Origin: Cymbomonas tetramitiformis
Lineage: Eukaryota > Chlorophyta > Pyramimonadophyceae > Pyramimonadales > Pyramimonadaceae
DNA: 64,000 nucleotides
Assembly (NCBI GenBank): GCA_001247695.2
Contig: LGRX02034764.1
Coordinates: 1 to 64,000, forward strand
Reading direction: 5' to 3'
Each line of letters opens with the position of its first letter. Within the stretch, counting starts at the first letter, position 1. Shown here one piece after another: positions 34,201 to 43,090 of this stretch. Under the pieces are notes generated by a model. That model was not told the origin of the DNA. It searched no databases and worked only from the letters and a program-made list of their open reading frames with translations. Made by a program: the position numbers and the translations under genes.

Positions 34201-34940
34201 TCAGGGACTCTGACATCACAGTCATTATTCTGGCATATGTTGATGACTACATTGTGGCCACTGACAGTAGCACGTGGTATGACAGCTTCGTGGCAGCCTT
34301 CAACTCCCAGTATGCCTGCAAGGACTTGGGTGTTCTGGACCTTGTGATGGGTATTGGTGTGCGCTGGGGCCCTGGGGTGGCCTATCTCTCCCAAACTGGG
34401 TACATCTCCCAGATGATTGACACCTATGGACTCAAGGATGCCAAGCCTGCTAGTCTGCCCATGTCCCCAGGATGCTCTCTTACCCCATCTGATGGCAAGG
34501 ATACCACCATCCCCTTCAGGGGGCTGCTTGGGCAACTGCAGTGGATTGCAAGGTGCTCACGCCCTGACATCATGGCAGCTGTATCTGCTCTATCCAGGTT
34601 CTGTGCGTCCTATGGCCCAGAGCACTTTGTGGCACTGAAGCAGGTTGTCAGATACCTCAAGGGCACCATACCATGGGCTACGAGCTGGTGCTACGAGCAA
34701 CCTCTTCAGTGCCAAGGGGGCTGGGTCTGGCATGTGGAGCACTACCGATGTGCATATACACTGATGCTGACTATGCTGGCTGCAAGACAACGAGAAAGTC
34801 CACATCTGGCATTGCTGTCTACCTGTGTGGGAGCTTGCTCATCTTCTCCTCGATCATGCAGAGATGTGTATCGCTGTCGACTACCGAGGCTGAGATCATT
34901 GCCATGTCTGAAGGGGCTCGGGAGATCAAGTACATCATGA
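28266..34940 (+). CDS. copia gag-pol polyprotein with inserted methyltransferase-like domain
   Basis: A 2,224-codon frame starts at the first ATG after the leader. Residues ~120-330 are a gag-like helical region. A CCHC zinc knuckle (CPICHMTGHSSKEC) is at 368-381. A long acidic linker with SDSDEED repeats spans about 450-1000. Protease active site is LDSGAS, Asp 1011. Residues ~1163-1265 resemble Dam-type adenine methyltransferases (GPFSLELFAS, DRDWAGEACYGNPPY with NPPY at 1201-1204). The integrase zinc site is H1311, H1316, C1351, C1354, and the catalytic triad is D1382, D1450, E1486. The reverse transcriptase has Asp 1906 and YVDDY (D1993, D1994). The frame leaves the RNase H region near codon 2135, so the last ~85 codons are out of frame. 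At 2,224 codons it is much longer than usual copia polyproteins (about 1,300-1,500), owing to the linker and the extra domain. Confidence 0.95.
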   Translation: MSMRQDKAKLAGRTPPGLGVESTYGDISEVMSEGGTSVGEDSAALTALIDERQQQLSAQQDARINELMKMVQVLAQTQFAANQNVGTGEAVASPEAAKSGMSSSGMHSRVAGGTASVPLPPLAEMLKSFKSDQLYSGQDAENDSKWLEFRGKIVPCLRHRALALLLSDARDLEDIKNDEHFSVAANQLFHDFLSAVTSKTANAVVQTYSEEANGILAWRQLVKMRRSTGPAYFVRQVQALLDDTKKFASLANPLPFFLSARQLLDRVKEYACTSEFLPTGEKFHVASLEAVFVAMVLKFLNPAYVVVRSMYSKNKIPSFQELSDAVCDHFDNVIATSAAATETGAGIVEDRRKQEEQKRTVMLKKVPCPICHMTGHSSKECFVTNEGKREEFLKKNPKRRDAIMKRVQDYQKHGKLPNRAAAVTEAQQDPGVDASGEALYAICELDSVVTCFSEDMPQFISGYIGEDYAGVSLYNYYAVLGGLTSSENSFPVGGEGQSVSGVCRWRSDASVRGHSALKKHGKRSHPYVPNKHRFLLNKHKYFPVAPVYDSFVYIDTLCTALPGRKLEPTQALWEAGREQHLGTGYQISPRQPWYTTDVQGVHSMFMGGSVEVSDRALKVLEDHHFPAVGRVVCQVKMECAKHLVAEQHGLLQRLIEKEPVMVRGSFEKLQSWVTLLSMVTRDTVQAVEDFWTLLGYGYEDDWDFNSSSGGSDGSDHSGYDSEGSSHRGDDSSDPEDHTSGTTPDAYVVHGVEQVSFQHAFSSHPLPEYVHALGGSDVSFMTPARVAARHHAWACHTLSRLGCVPGFSDSSDSDEEDYASDTVPALEDASDSDEEDGEHSWQPFEGGGIPSDDWASGLFYPHCGGDSGNSISALDAASDTSSDYDGYASEDMPDLVDASDSDEEDEVCMLQPLEGVGGIPSDDWASGLFCPSRKNRLCAKGAELGTGADWYDDAPDLEDGSGSDDDESGDLPGGHPICTPLALCVASAHSRTDTFTGDLPLAAGGGQVAMLDSGASKHIFNSRASFGSDFDATSQSTFSVVQAGTVSSEGSGTVTFAKLDVLTGRAVGLQFTGAHCIPGQPFNLVSVVALEDAGFSVDFGARRISSEGITFSFSRVGNQYIIYEDRVAGALDAYVACAAYHDDSDRDKSDWKFEGAAKHIEEHGPFSLELFASDDNHILGSYCTAGRSCFDRDWAGEACYGNPPYQHDIILKCLQKALRDFDRAPQSTRFLLVLPKWETASWWQLTSQFAIVHEYPAGETIFSAPLDACYNVEHLEMCGEDRVWVRETKWPVVVLYKDGHTAMKIDAKMLAHLRLGHVGDITMQDMLDEGVPMGITAAQYAKSLVLRCSERCVSCRLTKAIRPSMKPTGRERAAEIGLLVWSDTCGPFRHSAGGYRWFVLFLDDCTSWLCVYFLKRKSDYLGALEEFLVEVKKHRSRMGLEEKYHMVLHTDGDSTMIAGQTQQYCKERGIEQRHGSPYLHENQSRVERSHRTVQAMARAMLVTSGFGVEVWPLSVRHTVYTLNRTFQRPLHKQSPYFILYGKHYDLSLLRVFGCLAYAFVDPDSREHKLSDRAKQLRYVGHSEVSSAYLLYDPESGKIVKSGMVRFHEAVDKLGKVVTTWDPSAVAPLSTNFMVTVLDAEYHEALPSGLGDDILGIGAYLPDESDEILAVLKVQAGDMVCWVSLRDYLDGQPKHMGAVRSAMQHGDLNVDYPLFTEVMADAGKEELEAGIICARAVGPSSFPYCVMLLTNFTHIDLPLGKVHFSPEHTCLAAAVKACAGGSVDVLPPGVTEPKGVKQAMGAPDANEWMEAIQTELEALVTVKRALEMMDKEDVPPGVHLLDMALVLKVKLDKHRQLQKRKARVCVRGNKQEYGVDYFDTFAPCTQLSSVRLVIILALNLSLQVYHMDVETAFLNSTLEEDLYVQLPRGLEYQGRTCAKLLKAVYGLKQAGKEWFETSDAFIMAYDKRMRRSDVEPCLYFIRDSDITVIILAYVDDYIVATDSSTWYDSFVAAFNSQYACKDLGVLDLVMGIGVRWGPGVAYLSQTGYISQMIDTYGLKDAKPASLPMSPGCSLTPSDGKDTTIPFRGLLGQLQWIARCSRPDIMAAVSALSRFCASYGPEHFVALKQVVRYLKGTIPWATSWCYEQPLQCQGGWVWHVEHYRCAYTLMLTMLAARQRESPHLALLSTCVGACSSSPRSCRDVYRCRLPRLRSLPCLKGLGRSSTS

Positions 34941-35233
34941 ACGTGCTGAATGACTTGGTGGACATCCGCAACCCGGTGCCTATGTACTGTGACAATCAAG
35001 GGGCCATTCATTTGGCCTCCGATTATGTCAACAACAACAGATCCAAGCACATTGAGGTCAGGAATATGTACATCCGAGAATTGGTGAAGTCCGACACAGC
35101 GGAAGCCTTGTATGTCTGCTCAGCGGACAACACCTCGGACATCTTCACCAAACCTCTTCCCCTACCACTATTCCTTAAACACAGGGAAAGCTTGGGGATC
35201 ATGAAGTTGCAGGACACCACCTCTGAAGACTGA
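34673..35233 (+). pseudogene. copia RNase H domain, displaced by a frameshift
   Basis: This frame carries the RNase H end of the polyprotein: YTDADYAGCKTTRKSTSGI, SLSTTEAEIIAMSEGAREI and YCDNQGAIHLASD, then SKHIEVRNMYIRELV. The acidic catalytic residues are all present (Asp of TDAD, Glu of TEAE, Asp of CDNQ). It lies in the -1 frame relative to the main ORF; homology passes from one frame to the other near 34665-34690. A one-base loss or sequencing error is the simplest explanation. Copia elements do not normally shift frame here. Confidence 0.9.
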
Positions 35234-35359
35234 AGACTGAAGGGGGCACCATCCCATACTCTGGAGCTGGAGGGGCACCATCCCAAGAACTGGATATTGC
35301 TGACTGAAGGGGCACCATTCCCAAGAACTGGCAGTAGGACAACTAGACAGTCACCCTTT

Positions 35360-35367
35360 AGAAGGGG
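35360..35367 (+). promoter_or_regulatory. polypurine tract
   Basis: AGAAGGGG immediately precedes the 3' LTR and would prime plus-strand synthesis. Its position fixes the LTR start at TATTGG. Confidence 0.85.
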
Positions 35368-35781
35368 TATTGGAATCTGCAAGTGCTGCTGATCAGTTTG
35401 GTGTAAAGCATGACTATCTAGACCTTGTACAGTAGTCAGGATGCTCAAACCCTGAAGAAACCCTAAAGAAACACTGTGGAACCCTTAGATCTAGATCTGT
35501 AGATCTGCTGAACTAATCGTGGCCGTCAGATCACTGATGACCATCGGGAAGTGCGTAATGACTCCATCTGTAGTAGTCAGGAGTGTCACTGCGGTCGGTA
35601 TGAACACGACAGTGACACGTAGGAGTCTGTTTCGTGAACTTTCACATAAGATCGCCAAATCGCCCAATCAGTAATGATGGCGCGCAAATGTTCGTGTCGT
35701 TTCGAGCTACGAACTGATATATCTTTTGATAATGAAAGTTTACGCTTGCTTTTGTGTAACCGAAACTCTCGAATTCCTACA
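35368..35781 (+). repeat. 3' LTR of the copia element
   Basis: 414 bp matching the 5' LTR. It is followed directly by the second copy of the GTAAG target duplication. Confidence 0.95.
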
Positions 35782-35844
35782 GTAAGGTCACACGCCTTGA
35801 ATATGACCCGAAGATGTTCGGGGGAAATCGCGCGTTCGATATCA

Positions 35845-36007
35845 ATCGATGAATATCGCGCACACACATCGCTCGATGGCGTGCATGTAGACGTTGATGC
35901 CGAGGACCATTTCATGCATGCACAGCAATAGCCATCCTTTCTCGCATACGGTTGTGCCAAAGCTTGGAAATGATTGATATGCCATATCACCGGAGCATGA
36001 GCACCAT
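35845..36007 (-). CDS. possible exon beside the copia insertion
   Basis: Follows a CTCTAG acceptor (from 36007). Joined to the preceding exon's phase it reads WCSCSGDMAYQSFPSFG and on to a stop at about 35845. Another frame (PYARKDGYCCACMKWSS) stays open across the copia junction. Which frame is used, if any, cannot be settled here. The insertion lies within about 60 bp of this segment. Confidence 0.3.
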
Positions 36008-36053
36008 CTAGAGGGAAAATACTCCTTGAGCATTATCAGTGCAATATTCTTAC

Positions 36054-36291
36054 CTGACTTTGAGGAACAGCATAGCACGGTTATCTCCTTCGCATGTGGT
36101 TGTGGCGGCATATGACTGGAAGTAATTGGTCGCCAACTCAGACTGAGAAGGAGAGGGTTCTGTGCACATGGCACAGAGAAACGGATTGGGGATGGCTGAG
36201 TTATGCACATGTAGCAAGCTAGGCGCATATCGATATGATTTCATCACCAGCAGGTAGATTGCCATCAAAACAGAAAGCACATAGGTTATAA
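36054..36291 (-). CDS. candidate exon with membrane-spanning segment
   Basis: Bounded by CCACCAG acceptor (from 36291) and GTAAGA donor (ends 36054). It encodes VITYVLSVLMAIYLLVM, a convincing transmembrane helix, then KSYRYAPSLLHVHNSAIPNP and FLCAMC. This makes the product an integral membrane protein. Together with the ectodomain exon at 43.1-44 kb it could belong to a polycystin-like channel or another large surface receptor; that link is inference. Confidence 0.55.
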
Positions 36292-36639
36292 CTGGTGGAA
36301 GCAAGCAAGGGATACATTCACATAAATGGCGTCATTTCAACTCAAGGTTCCAAGCTAATGCCTCAGGTTTCAGGAGACTGCGTAATCCTGCTTTGAAATC
36401 ATAATTATTTAAGGAGGAAAGGATTAACATGCAGACACAATAATAAATGAATACGCACATTGGATCTGCAAAGCTGCGCAGATTGTCAAGGTGCATGAAT
36501 TCAGGCATTGTATGAAATTCTGGACATATCCTGAGTCTCCTTTTCCATTAGCTTGCAAGCCTTGCTCATGGAGATGGAGCTTCAATGAACGCAAGCAAAG
36601 CCCCGCACATTATTGCATGACTGCAGGATGCAGAATTAC

Positions 36640-36764
36640 CTTTGAGCTGAAAGCTCGCAAATGCCATCAAGCGTAGTCCTGGTGTAAACAATGCATAGCT
36701 TTTGTCAGCTTCAAGCTCCTGCTTCAAGACCTCCGGCTCTACCAAACTCTCGGGACCGCTGCAT
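36640..36764 (-). CDS. candidate exon, unknown module
   Basis: Bounded by CACATAG acceptor (from 36764) and GTAATT donor (ends 36640). The 125 nt encode CSGPESLVEPEVLKQELEAD and KSYALFTPGLRLMAFASFQL. Good splice signals and ordinary protein composition; no family recognised. It precedes the membrane exon on the minus strand. Confidence 0.45.
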
Positions 36765-36999
36765 CTATGTGGTAGGAGAAAGCATAGAAGCGTGTCTCCA
36801 AGTACACTTGAAGTAGTGGTGGCTACATTGATCCGTTGGCATCCTCTCGTTTTTTCACAAATATCCTGTGCAAAGGAAGGCCCCACCACGATCCTCACAC
36901 ATGCACCGACCTGCATTGTTACCAGTTTTACTACATTGGCCAATTCATTTGGCTGCATGCACTATCAAAATGCCCACACCAGGGATCAAAGAATTCAGC

Positions 37000-37960
37000 C
37001 TGACTTCAAACTTGGGACACTTATTATCTGGAATTTCCGGAGCTTGATAGAGAAGAATGGGACCCCCTAAGCCTCACTGGGCCACTCGGGCGCCTGTGCA
37101 ACCGCAATGCATGCCTGCGCACTAATGCCACGCCCCAGCGTTGAACACCACTAGCCATCTTCCCATCACCAAGCCTATCTACCCTCAGCACCACCACGCA
37201 CGCACTCTGCTTATTATTGTCTGCCCCAGAGCCTGGTCTCAAGAGAGCTTGTCCACCCACCACATGTCCCACGTTCCAAAGCGCTGTCCCTAGGGACTGA
37301 GAATGGCACACTGCATTGCTTTCCTCTGACCTTGTGTGCCCACTACCAAGCTGCATGTGTCTGCAATCCTCTACCCCACCTTCATAATACTGAAGCCGTT
37401 CAACTGGACACCCCGCGAGGAATCTGCGAACTCAATGTGTGTGAATGGGTTTGCACTTTTTATTGGTGACAGTACTCATGGAAACTCGATGTGTGTATGT
37501 GCTTATCCTCGGGCCAACTCTTTTGGCTGCACTATGTACCCACACCGGGGATCAAAGAATTCAGCCACACCATTCGGGACACTCATCCGGAATTTCCGGA
37601 GCTCGATAGTGAAGAATGGGACCCCGTAAGCCTCGTTTGGCCACCTGAGCCTCCCTGTAACTGCAATGCCAACCCACTGTTGTTGTGCCTCTGAAGCCAG
37701 TTAGCTGCTGATCGAGCCATCCCATCGCCACCAGGCCTACGGCGAGAACCATCGCCTTCGTTGCTGCCTTTCTGCCCTAATGTCCGGTCTCAATAGAGCT
37801 TGTCCACCCAGAACACTGCCGCAATTCCCAAGGTGTATGTGTGTGGGTGTGTGTGTTTATCCTTGGACCGACTCCTTTGGCACCTCGTAGCCACAGAAGA
37901 CCGGCTGCACTATGTACCCACGCCGGGGATCAAAGGATTCAACACACACTTCGGGACACT
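37000..37960 (-). repeat. three LINE tails in tandem, minus strand
   Basis: Tail copies lie at about 37000-37080, 37490-37640 and 37840-37960, each in minus orientation with GGGGATCAAAG(A/G)ATTCA and CGGAATTTCCGGAGCTC-like sequence on the plus strand. Between them lies LINE 3' sequence homologous to 5.16-5.45 kb and 22.0-22.3 kb. They form the 3' end of the minus-strand LINE plus earlier insertions. Confidence 0.7.
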
Positions 37961-38289
37961 AATCCTGCGGGCCCTAGCCCACCGTACACCTCCACTCCAA
38001 ACGGTACAAAGTGATGCGGGCGGACATCTCCATACGTTGCCATCTTGCTCTCCTCCACCCTCCTTGCCGCCGCCCCGGGGGCCATCATGGCCGCTCCTAG
38101 GTGTGCATCCGACATCGGCCGCGCTGTGGCCACATCAAACAGCACATGCTGACCGGGCCCCTCCGCATCCAACACTGTCACATCCGGGCAATGGTTCGGC
38201 GAGTAGGTCAGGTGGCCTGCGAAGTCATCGTGTAACGCCGACGCCAGCGGAAACGCTGACTTGGCCACCTCAAACAACACTCTCTGCAA
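37939..38289 (-). pseudogene. LINE restriction-like endonuclease domain
   Basis: Encodes LQRVLFEVAKSAFPL, PDVTVLDAEGPGQHVLFDVA, RRVEESKMATYG and FVPFGVEVYGGLGP. The PD...(D)...K...E spacing and position after a Cys motif fit a C-terminal PD-(D/E)XK endonuclease of RLE-type LINEs, which nicks target DNA. After GGLGP the sequence jumps straight to the tail, so the C-terminal part present in copy 2 (FLKRTQRRFSGRR onward) is deleted here. Confidence 0.7.
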
Positions 38290-38316
38290 CTTGTGATGAA
38301 CGAAAGAGTACCAATT

Positions 38317-38760
38317 TCATCCACCAGTCCCTGCTCCTCCTCTGCATGCCAACAAGCGCGTCCCTATAGAGTCCCGCTCTCCCCCACAGTCGGGGCACTC
38401 CCCCGCCACACCGAGAAGGGGTTGCTCTGCGTGAAGAATGTGCCGAAGGGCCACCCGATATTCCGCCGAACTGAGCTCCAAGGCCGGGCAGCACGGAATA
38501 CCCCTCAAGAACGCTGGCCCAATGCTGTTGAAGGTCACCGAGAAGAGCCACGGAAGACGAGCCTCCCCCACATGCCTCGCCAGCCAAAGCCTATCCGCAG
38601 AGTGGAGGACAGCAGCATAGACCCGTTGGGCACGCTTTTGAGAACTGCTGTAATCACTCAGCTTCTTGACGTCGTCCGCCTTTGGCACCTGTGGTGGCAA
38701 ATGTGCATTTGCCCTCCTCGCCTCCTCAACCGCTTCCATCGCCTCTGACACCTTTAACAT
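38317..38760 (-). pseudogene. LINE zinc-motif region between RT and endonuclease
   Basis: Encodes SSSQKRAQRVYAAVLHSAD, FLRGIPCCPALELSSAEYRV and ECPDCGGERDSIGTRLLAC. The CPxCGG...C arrangement is the Cys motif normally just before the endonuclease. The usual His in the DxxGxH part is replaced (DSIGTR), which suggests decay. A frame change separates it from both neighbours. Confidence 0.65.
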
Positions 38761-38781
38761 GGCCGCTTGCAGAGATTTGAC

Positions 38782-39912
38782 TTACGGTAGTTCACTCTCA
38801 GCCTCAAGGTCCTCAGCCCCCACCGTCACTGTCGGAAAGAGCCCCCGCATATCCTCCCAGACTTGCGCGAAGCCCCCAAGCCAAGCTGCACTGCTCACCC
38901 TTGACGCCTTAGTTAGACCCATCCCATGCGGGAGGGCTGCAAACTCACTCGAATGCCACTCCAATCCACCGCCAGGCAGCAGGTCCCGCAGCGCCTCCTG
39001 CATCCTCCTGTCATGCTCCTCCGCTGCCTCCCGCATCATCTCCGGCGGCACACCCCGAAGCCAAAACCCTAAACTCGGGTGGGCACAAAAACAAAGCAAG
39101 AGCCCTTGGGCTTGCGCGTGACCGAGCTTGTTCAAGACGGGCAGAATGGTGCACAAGTTCTCCACCTTCTTCAACATCTCTGCACTACTCGCCGCCTCCG
39201 CCTTCCCAACCGGCACCCCCAAGACATCGATGAAGTCTAGGTCCCCCCGCGCACCCGGCATGCAATCTGCAAAGCAACTGGTGTCACCCACAGGCGAGAA
39301 AGCTGCCGAATTCATAGGCTGAATATCTAGGCCAATCGCTGCCTCCTCCATATAAACACCATACGCAAGCGCCGCATCTGCTGGAGGGCCCGTGAACCAA
39401 GCATCATCCAAGAAGGCACAGATCACCACCGCAGGATGTCTCTCCTGCACCCGCTCAAGCACCGCCTGCAAGGGGGCAGCCAGGTAAAGCGGCCCCAAGG
39501 GGTCTCCTTGCTGTGTGCCCTCCTTCGACTTGACAAACCGCACCACTGACCCATCAGCACCTCCAAGCCGGAAACCAAGGTTTTCCTCAACCCCGTAGCA
39601 AAGGTCCGTCCAAGCCCACAGCTCCGGGAAGTCCCGCTCGACTGCCGCAAACATCGCCTCACAGTGCACCGCGTTGAAGGCATTCTTGGCGTCCGCCTTG
39701 ACACAGACCCACTCCGGGTGCCGGTCCAAGGCCGCCTGTACCGTGTGGACACACAGGTCCGCTCCCCCTTTAACCGCTCGCAGTCCATCATGCTCATCAT
39801 CCTGCTGCCCCCCATAAATAAAATCGAGCCCTAAAGGACTTCGCACGCTGTCTACAGATGACCTTCGCCACAAGCTTCCGGAGGACCTCACCACACGCAA
39901 TGGGCCGTACAT
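38782..39912 (-). pseudogene. LINE reverse transcriptase, C-terminal two thirds
   Basis: Contains the catalytic RT motifs: CVKADAKNAFNAV (first Asp), SKEGTQQGDPLGPLYLA and CAFLDDAWFTG. The last is FLDD in place of the common FADD. Thumb-like sequence follows, and the frame stops at 38782 beside the Cys-motif frame. It overlaps the upstream frame by about 115 bp, so at least one frameshift lies between 39797 and 39912. Confidence 0.85.
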
Positions 39913-40735
39913 TGTTACCGAAATCGTCCTTCAGCAATGCCACTAGCCGAGCCCCCGCCAACCACTCGCGCACCACCGCTGGGGCCCGACCCGCCGCCAG
40001 ATGGTTGCACACCTCCAATAGTGCATCCCGCCCGCCAGAGATATGGATTGCCCACAAATGCTCCCAGCGCCACTGAGAGCTGCCCGGCCCCGAGGCTTGT
40101 GGTAAGTGACGCATGACACCGTCGAACACCCCCTCATCCAGCTCAAGCGCCTGCGCCTGCAGCTCCCGCCGACGATTCTCCTCAACCTCCTGCCTCCTGC
40201 CTGTCCCAGCAGGGTGCAGTCGTTCCAGCTTCTGCAACGTCTCCTCCGTCGCCGGCGCTAGCTTCGCCAGCTCCAACCTCTTTGCTGCCTTTCCCAGCTG
40301 CCCGTCCTTTACCAACCGCACTGCATCCCGCAGCACCCGCTCCTCATCTGCCTCGGCCGTAGCCCGTCGATCGCCTGGTGCCTCCGCATGCAGCTCCTCC
40401 CAGTCCCCGCGCAGGAAGCGAGCGCAGCGCTCCTTGATGACTCGGGCCACCCCCTTCTTTTCCCCCTTCTGGACCGGTTGGAGAATTAGGCGTGGGAGCA
40501 AGAAGAAGAGCTTGTAGGCGTCGACGTCCTCCGTGTCCACTCGCATCCTTCGGAGCGCGACCATCGCGCACTCGGTGAACAGTCCCCGCAGTCTCTTGGG
40601 CACCATCAGGGAAGGGTAATCGCTGACTGCACACTCATCGATACTCAGTCCACGCAGCCATGCCCATCCAGCCTCTCCCAGCCCCTCCGGGTTCCCGGCT
40701 AACCCCCCCGCCATGGGCTGCCTCCGAGCTTGCAC
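39797..40735 (-). pseudogene. LINE reverse transcriptase, N-terminal part
   Basis: Encodes the region before the RT active site: KRLRGLFTECAMVALRRM, FLLPRLILQPVQKGEKKG, QWRWEHLWAIHISGGRDALL, then LVALLKDDFGNNVRPIACGE and VLRKLVAKVICRQ. KDD...RPIA...R is the usual RT motif 1-2 region in this LINE group. The frame then leaves the homology, which resumes in the frame 38782-39912. Confidence 0.8.
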
Positions 40736-41730
40736 TATAGCACGCTGCCCCCCTCTCCCGCCCTCGCCACCTCCCGCTTGAGCTGATGCACCTCGCTGAG
40801 CATGGACATCATGGCAACCTCCACCGCGAGCGTTGTGCTGGCGCAGTCCAATCTCAGAAAGGATGAGCGAGCCTACAGCTCGGTGCAGGGCACCGCGTCA
40901 GTCCCGCCGCTGACAGCAGAAGCCCCGATGCGTCAGGGTGGCTCCGACGGAAGTGCTCCGTTAAGGCTCGCCTGCTCCGCAGAGCCCGCACAGTGCACCC
41001 ATCCAGGTACCGAGCAAATCACTGTCCCCGCCTGCTGCCCCTCCCTCACTTGCCTCCCGCCTCCTTCCGGCTGCACCAATCCACCTACCCCTCCCAAGGT
41101 TCCTCCAAGCGGCCCGATCGGCCTCCCAGCCTCCCCCACACCCGCACCATTGGCCTCATGCTCCACCCCTGCGGACCCCGATCCCGTCTGATCCAGCAGT
41201 CGCCATCCCACAAGCAAGTCCCTCTCCGCCTCCGCGCTCCATCCATCCACCTCTATCTGCCACCGTGACCTCACCTCCACCGTCCCGCCTGACCAAGCGA
41301 CCATCATGTTCCCCCAGGCTTCTAGGCTCTCCTTCCAGAAACACCTCCTCTCTCACCGGGTTCCCGTCAAAGTACTCGATCACCACCGCCCCCTCCTCCC
41401 GCGCCCCCTTTCCCACCCGCCCCGAACGAATCCCGCTCACCTGGCCAATACACTTCAACCCGAGTGCCCACTTGACGCATCCCCATCCCTGCCACCGCTG
41501 AGCCCCCCGCCTGCCCCGCCACTGCGTCACTATTCACACCATTTACAATATTGACACTGTACACAAACCCCTCATTCGCCCGATTACATCCTTCTTCTGA
41601 ACTCATTTTCATAACGCATTCTACCAGAGTCACCGCCCAGTGACGCTCACCACCTGCCACCAAGCCGAAAAACCTAAACCTAAACCGAACCAAGCAAGCA
41701 ACAAACAACATCTGGAAACTCACCGCCATG
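40736..41730 (-). pseudogene. probable N-terminal or ORF1 region of the minus-strand LINE
   Basis: Several overlapping minus frames cover this stretch. One encodes TLAVEVAMMSMLSEVHQLKR followed by a coiled-coil-like end; another encodes REEGAVVIEYFDGNPVREEV and LGEHDGRLVRRDGGGEV. Composition matches the RT part and there is no other element boundary, so it is taken as the LINE 5' portion with frameshifts. The exact 5' end (41.7-42.4 kb) could not be seen. Confidence 0.45.
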
Positions 41731-42448
41731 AAAATCCGACCGGCTGTGGCCTAAGGAGTCCTGCCTCTCACCCCAGGGTATTGGGCGGACAGGTGCCATC
41801 CTCCTAGCAGAGCATCCGTCAGATACAAATGTATCCAATATACTAAGTGAACAGCTGGGTAGACCTGGTGGCGCTACTATGCCTACCGCGCGGAGGGCTG
41901 TCTTTACAGAGATAACCACGCCCCAAAGGGTCTCCGGTACCCTCAGCCAGTGCTACAAGTGAAAAATCCATCCGCTAGCTGTTGGCTCCTTAAAACCATA
42001 TAAAACACCCCAACCCTAACCTAGCCGGCACAGGCGCAAAATATATACACAACTAAAACAACACAAGTGTGCGAAACCCCAAACAGGGCTCGGACCGTAG
42101 AGAGCAACGGCAAGCGACGACCACCGCACTAAAAGTGCGGATCCGTCCTTACGGGCCCGGGTCCGAACCGCATCCAACCGGCACCGCCAGCACACCAAGC
42201 CCATCGGAAAACACATTCCACGCAACACAAACAACACAAACAACACAACACATACCCGGACCACAAAGGTCCAGGCTCCCCGGGTCCGCGCCACCAGACC
42301 CCCCCACCCCAGCGTGGGCACCCCCGAATCCCGGGGCGCCGGGGATGTGTGTGTTCTTATTGTGTTAATTCGCCTTACAGCTACGCGCTGTTATATTCCT
42401 AGGGGTAGTTGGCAGCAGCATTGCATGACTCATCATTTGTGAAGGCAG
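41731..42448. other. unassigned, possibly LINE 5' untranslated sequence
   Basis: No protein motif. Contains CACAACACAAACAACACAAAC-type A/C-rich repeats (42210-42255). It may be the LINE leader or flanking DNA. Confidence 0.35.
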
Positions 42449-42992
42449 TAAGCCTGCTGGGTATCGGTTTGGCCGATTATTCGATTATCGGAATAACTAT
42501 CATCATCAGTATCAAATCGGTTTAGAAATGGTGCAAAAATAATCAAATTTGTTTTACTTAGCAAAGCCTACAATCGAAATGGTTTTGGATTTCAAAGCAC
42601 ACAATCGAATCGAATTGGCTTGACAACTCAAAGCCCTTAATCGATTCGAATTGGGAACTCTTTAAAACCGCTCACCGTAATCGATTATTGGGCGCTTTTC
42701 GATTGATATACCCCGACTTTCACCATACTTAAGAGGAAAAATTGCGCCTGCGGCGGGCGTTGTTAACCGAATCAGTTTGTGTCTTCAAAAACCGCAATCG
42801 AATTGGTTTCTTACCTCAAAGCCCACAATCGAATCAATTTTGGGGTACAAAGCCCTCAATCGAACTGATTGAGGGGTTTAAAGCCCGTAATCGAATCGGT
42901 TTAGATAATCAACGCCTTCAACCGAACCGGTTTCGGATTTTCCATAATTACTTCATAATCGATTACGATTTTAAAACCGATACCCAGCCTTA
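42449..42992. mobile_element. 544 bp hAT-type MITE
   Basis: A perfect 8 bp target duplication GAAGGCAG flanks it (42441-42448 and 42993-43000). The termini are inverted: TAAGCCTGCTGGGTATCGG on the left and the complement of TAAGGCTGGGTATCGG on the right. The interior is a degenerate array of AATCGAATCGGTTT-like units with AAAGCCC spacers. There is no ORF. The 8 bp TSD points to hAT. Confidence 0.85.
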
Positions 42993-43090
42993 GAAGGCAG
43001 CCGATTTCCTTGGACTGCTATACAAGGCAGCAGTAGGAGTAGCTAGGTGTGAGCCGATAGATACGCTTAGCAGTTCCAGGGAAGCCCATA

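Larger units (their letters stand above)
27772..35781 (+). mobile_element. complete Ty1/copia retrotransposon, 8,010 bp
   Basis: Two 414 bp LTRs, no difference seen by eye, bound the element, and a perfect 5 bp target duplication GTAAG flanks it (27767-27771 and 35782-35786). Inside, in order: primer site, one long ORF with gag, zinc knuckle, acidic linker, protease, methyltransferase-like domain, integrase and reverse transcriptase, then RNase H in another frame, then a purine tract. Protease-integrase-RT-RNase H order defines Ty1/copia. Apparently identical LTRs mean a recent insertion. It is oriented opposite to the surrounding minus-strand exons. Confidence 0.97.

Noticed and set aside
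34660..34760. Programmed frameshift between RT and RNase H
   Set aside because: No slippery site or pseudoknot could be seen, and copia families do not normally use one here; a mutation or read error is simpler. Kept only as a point to check.
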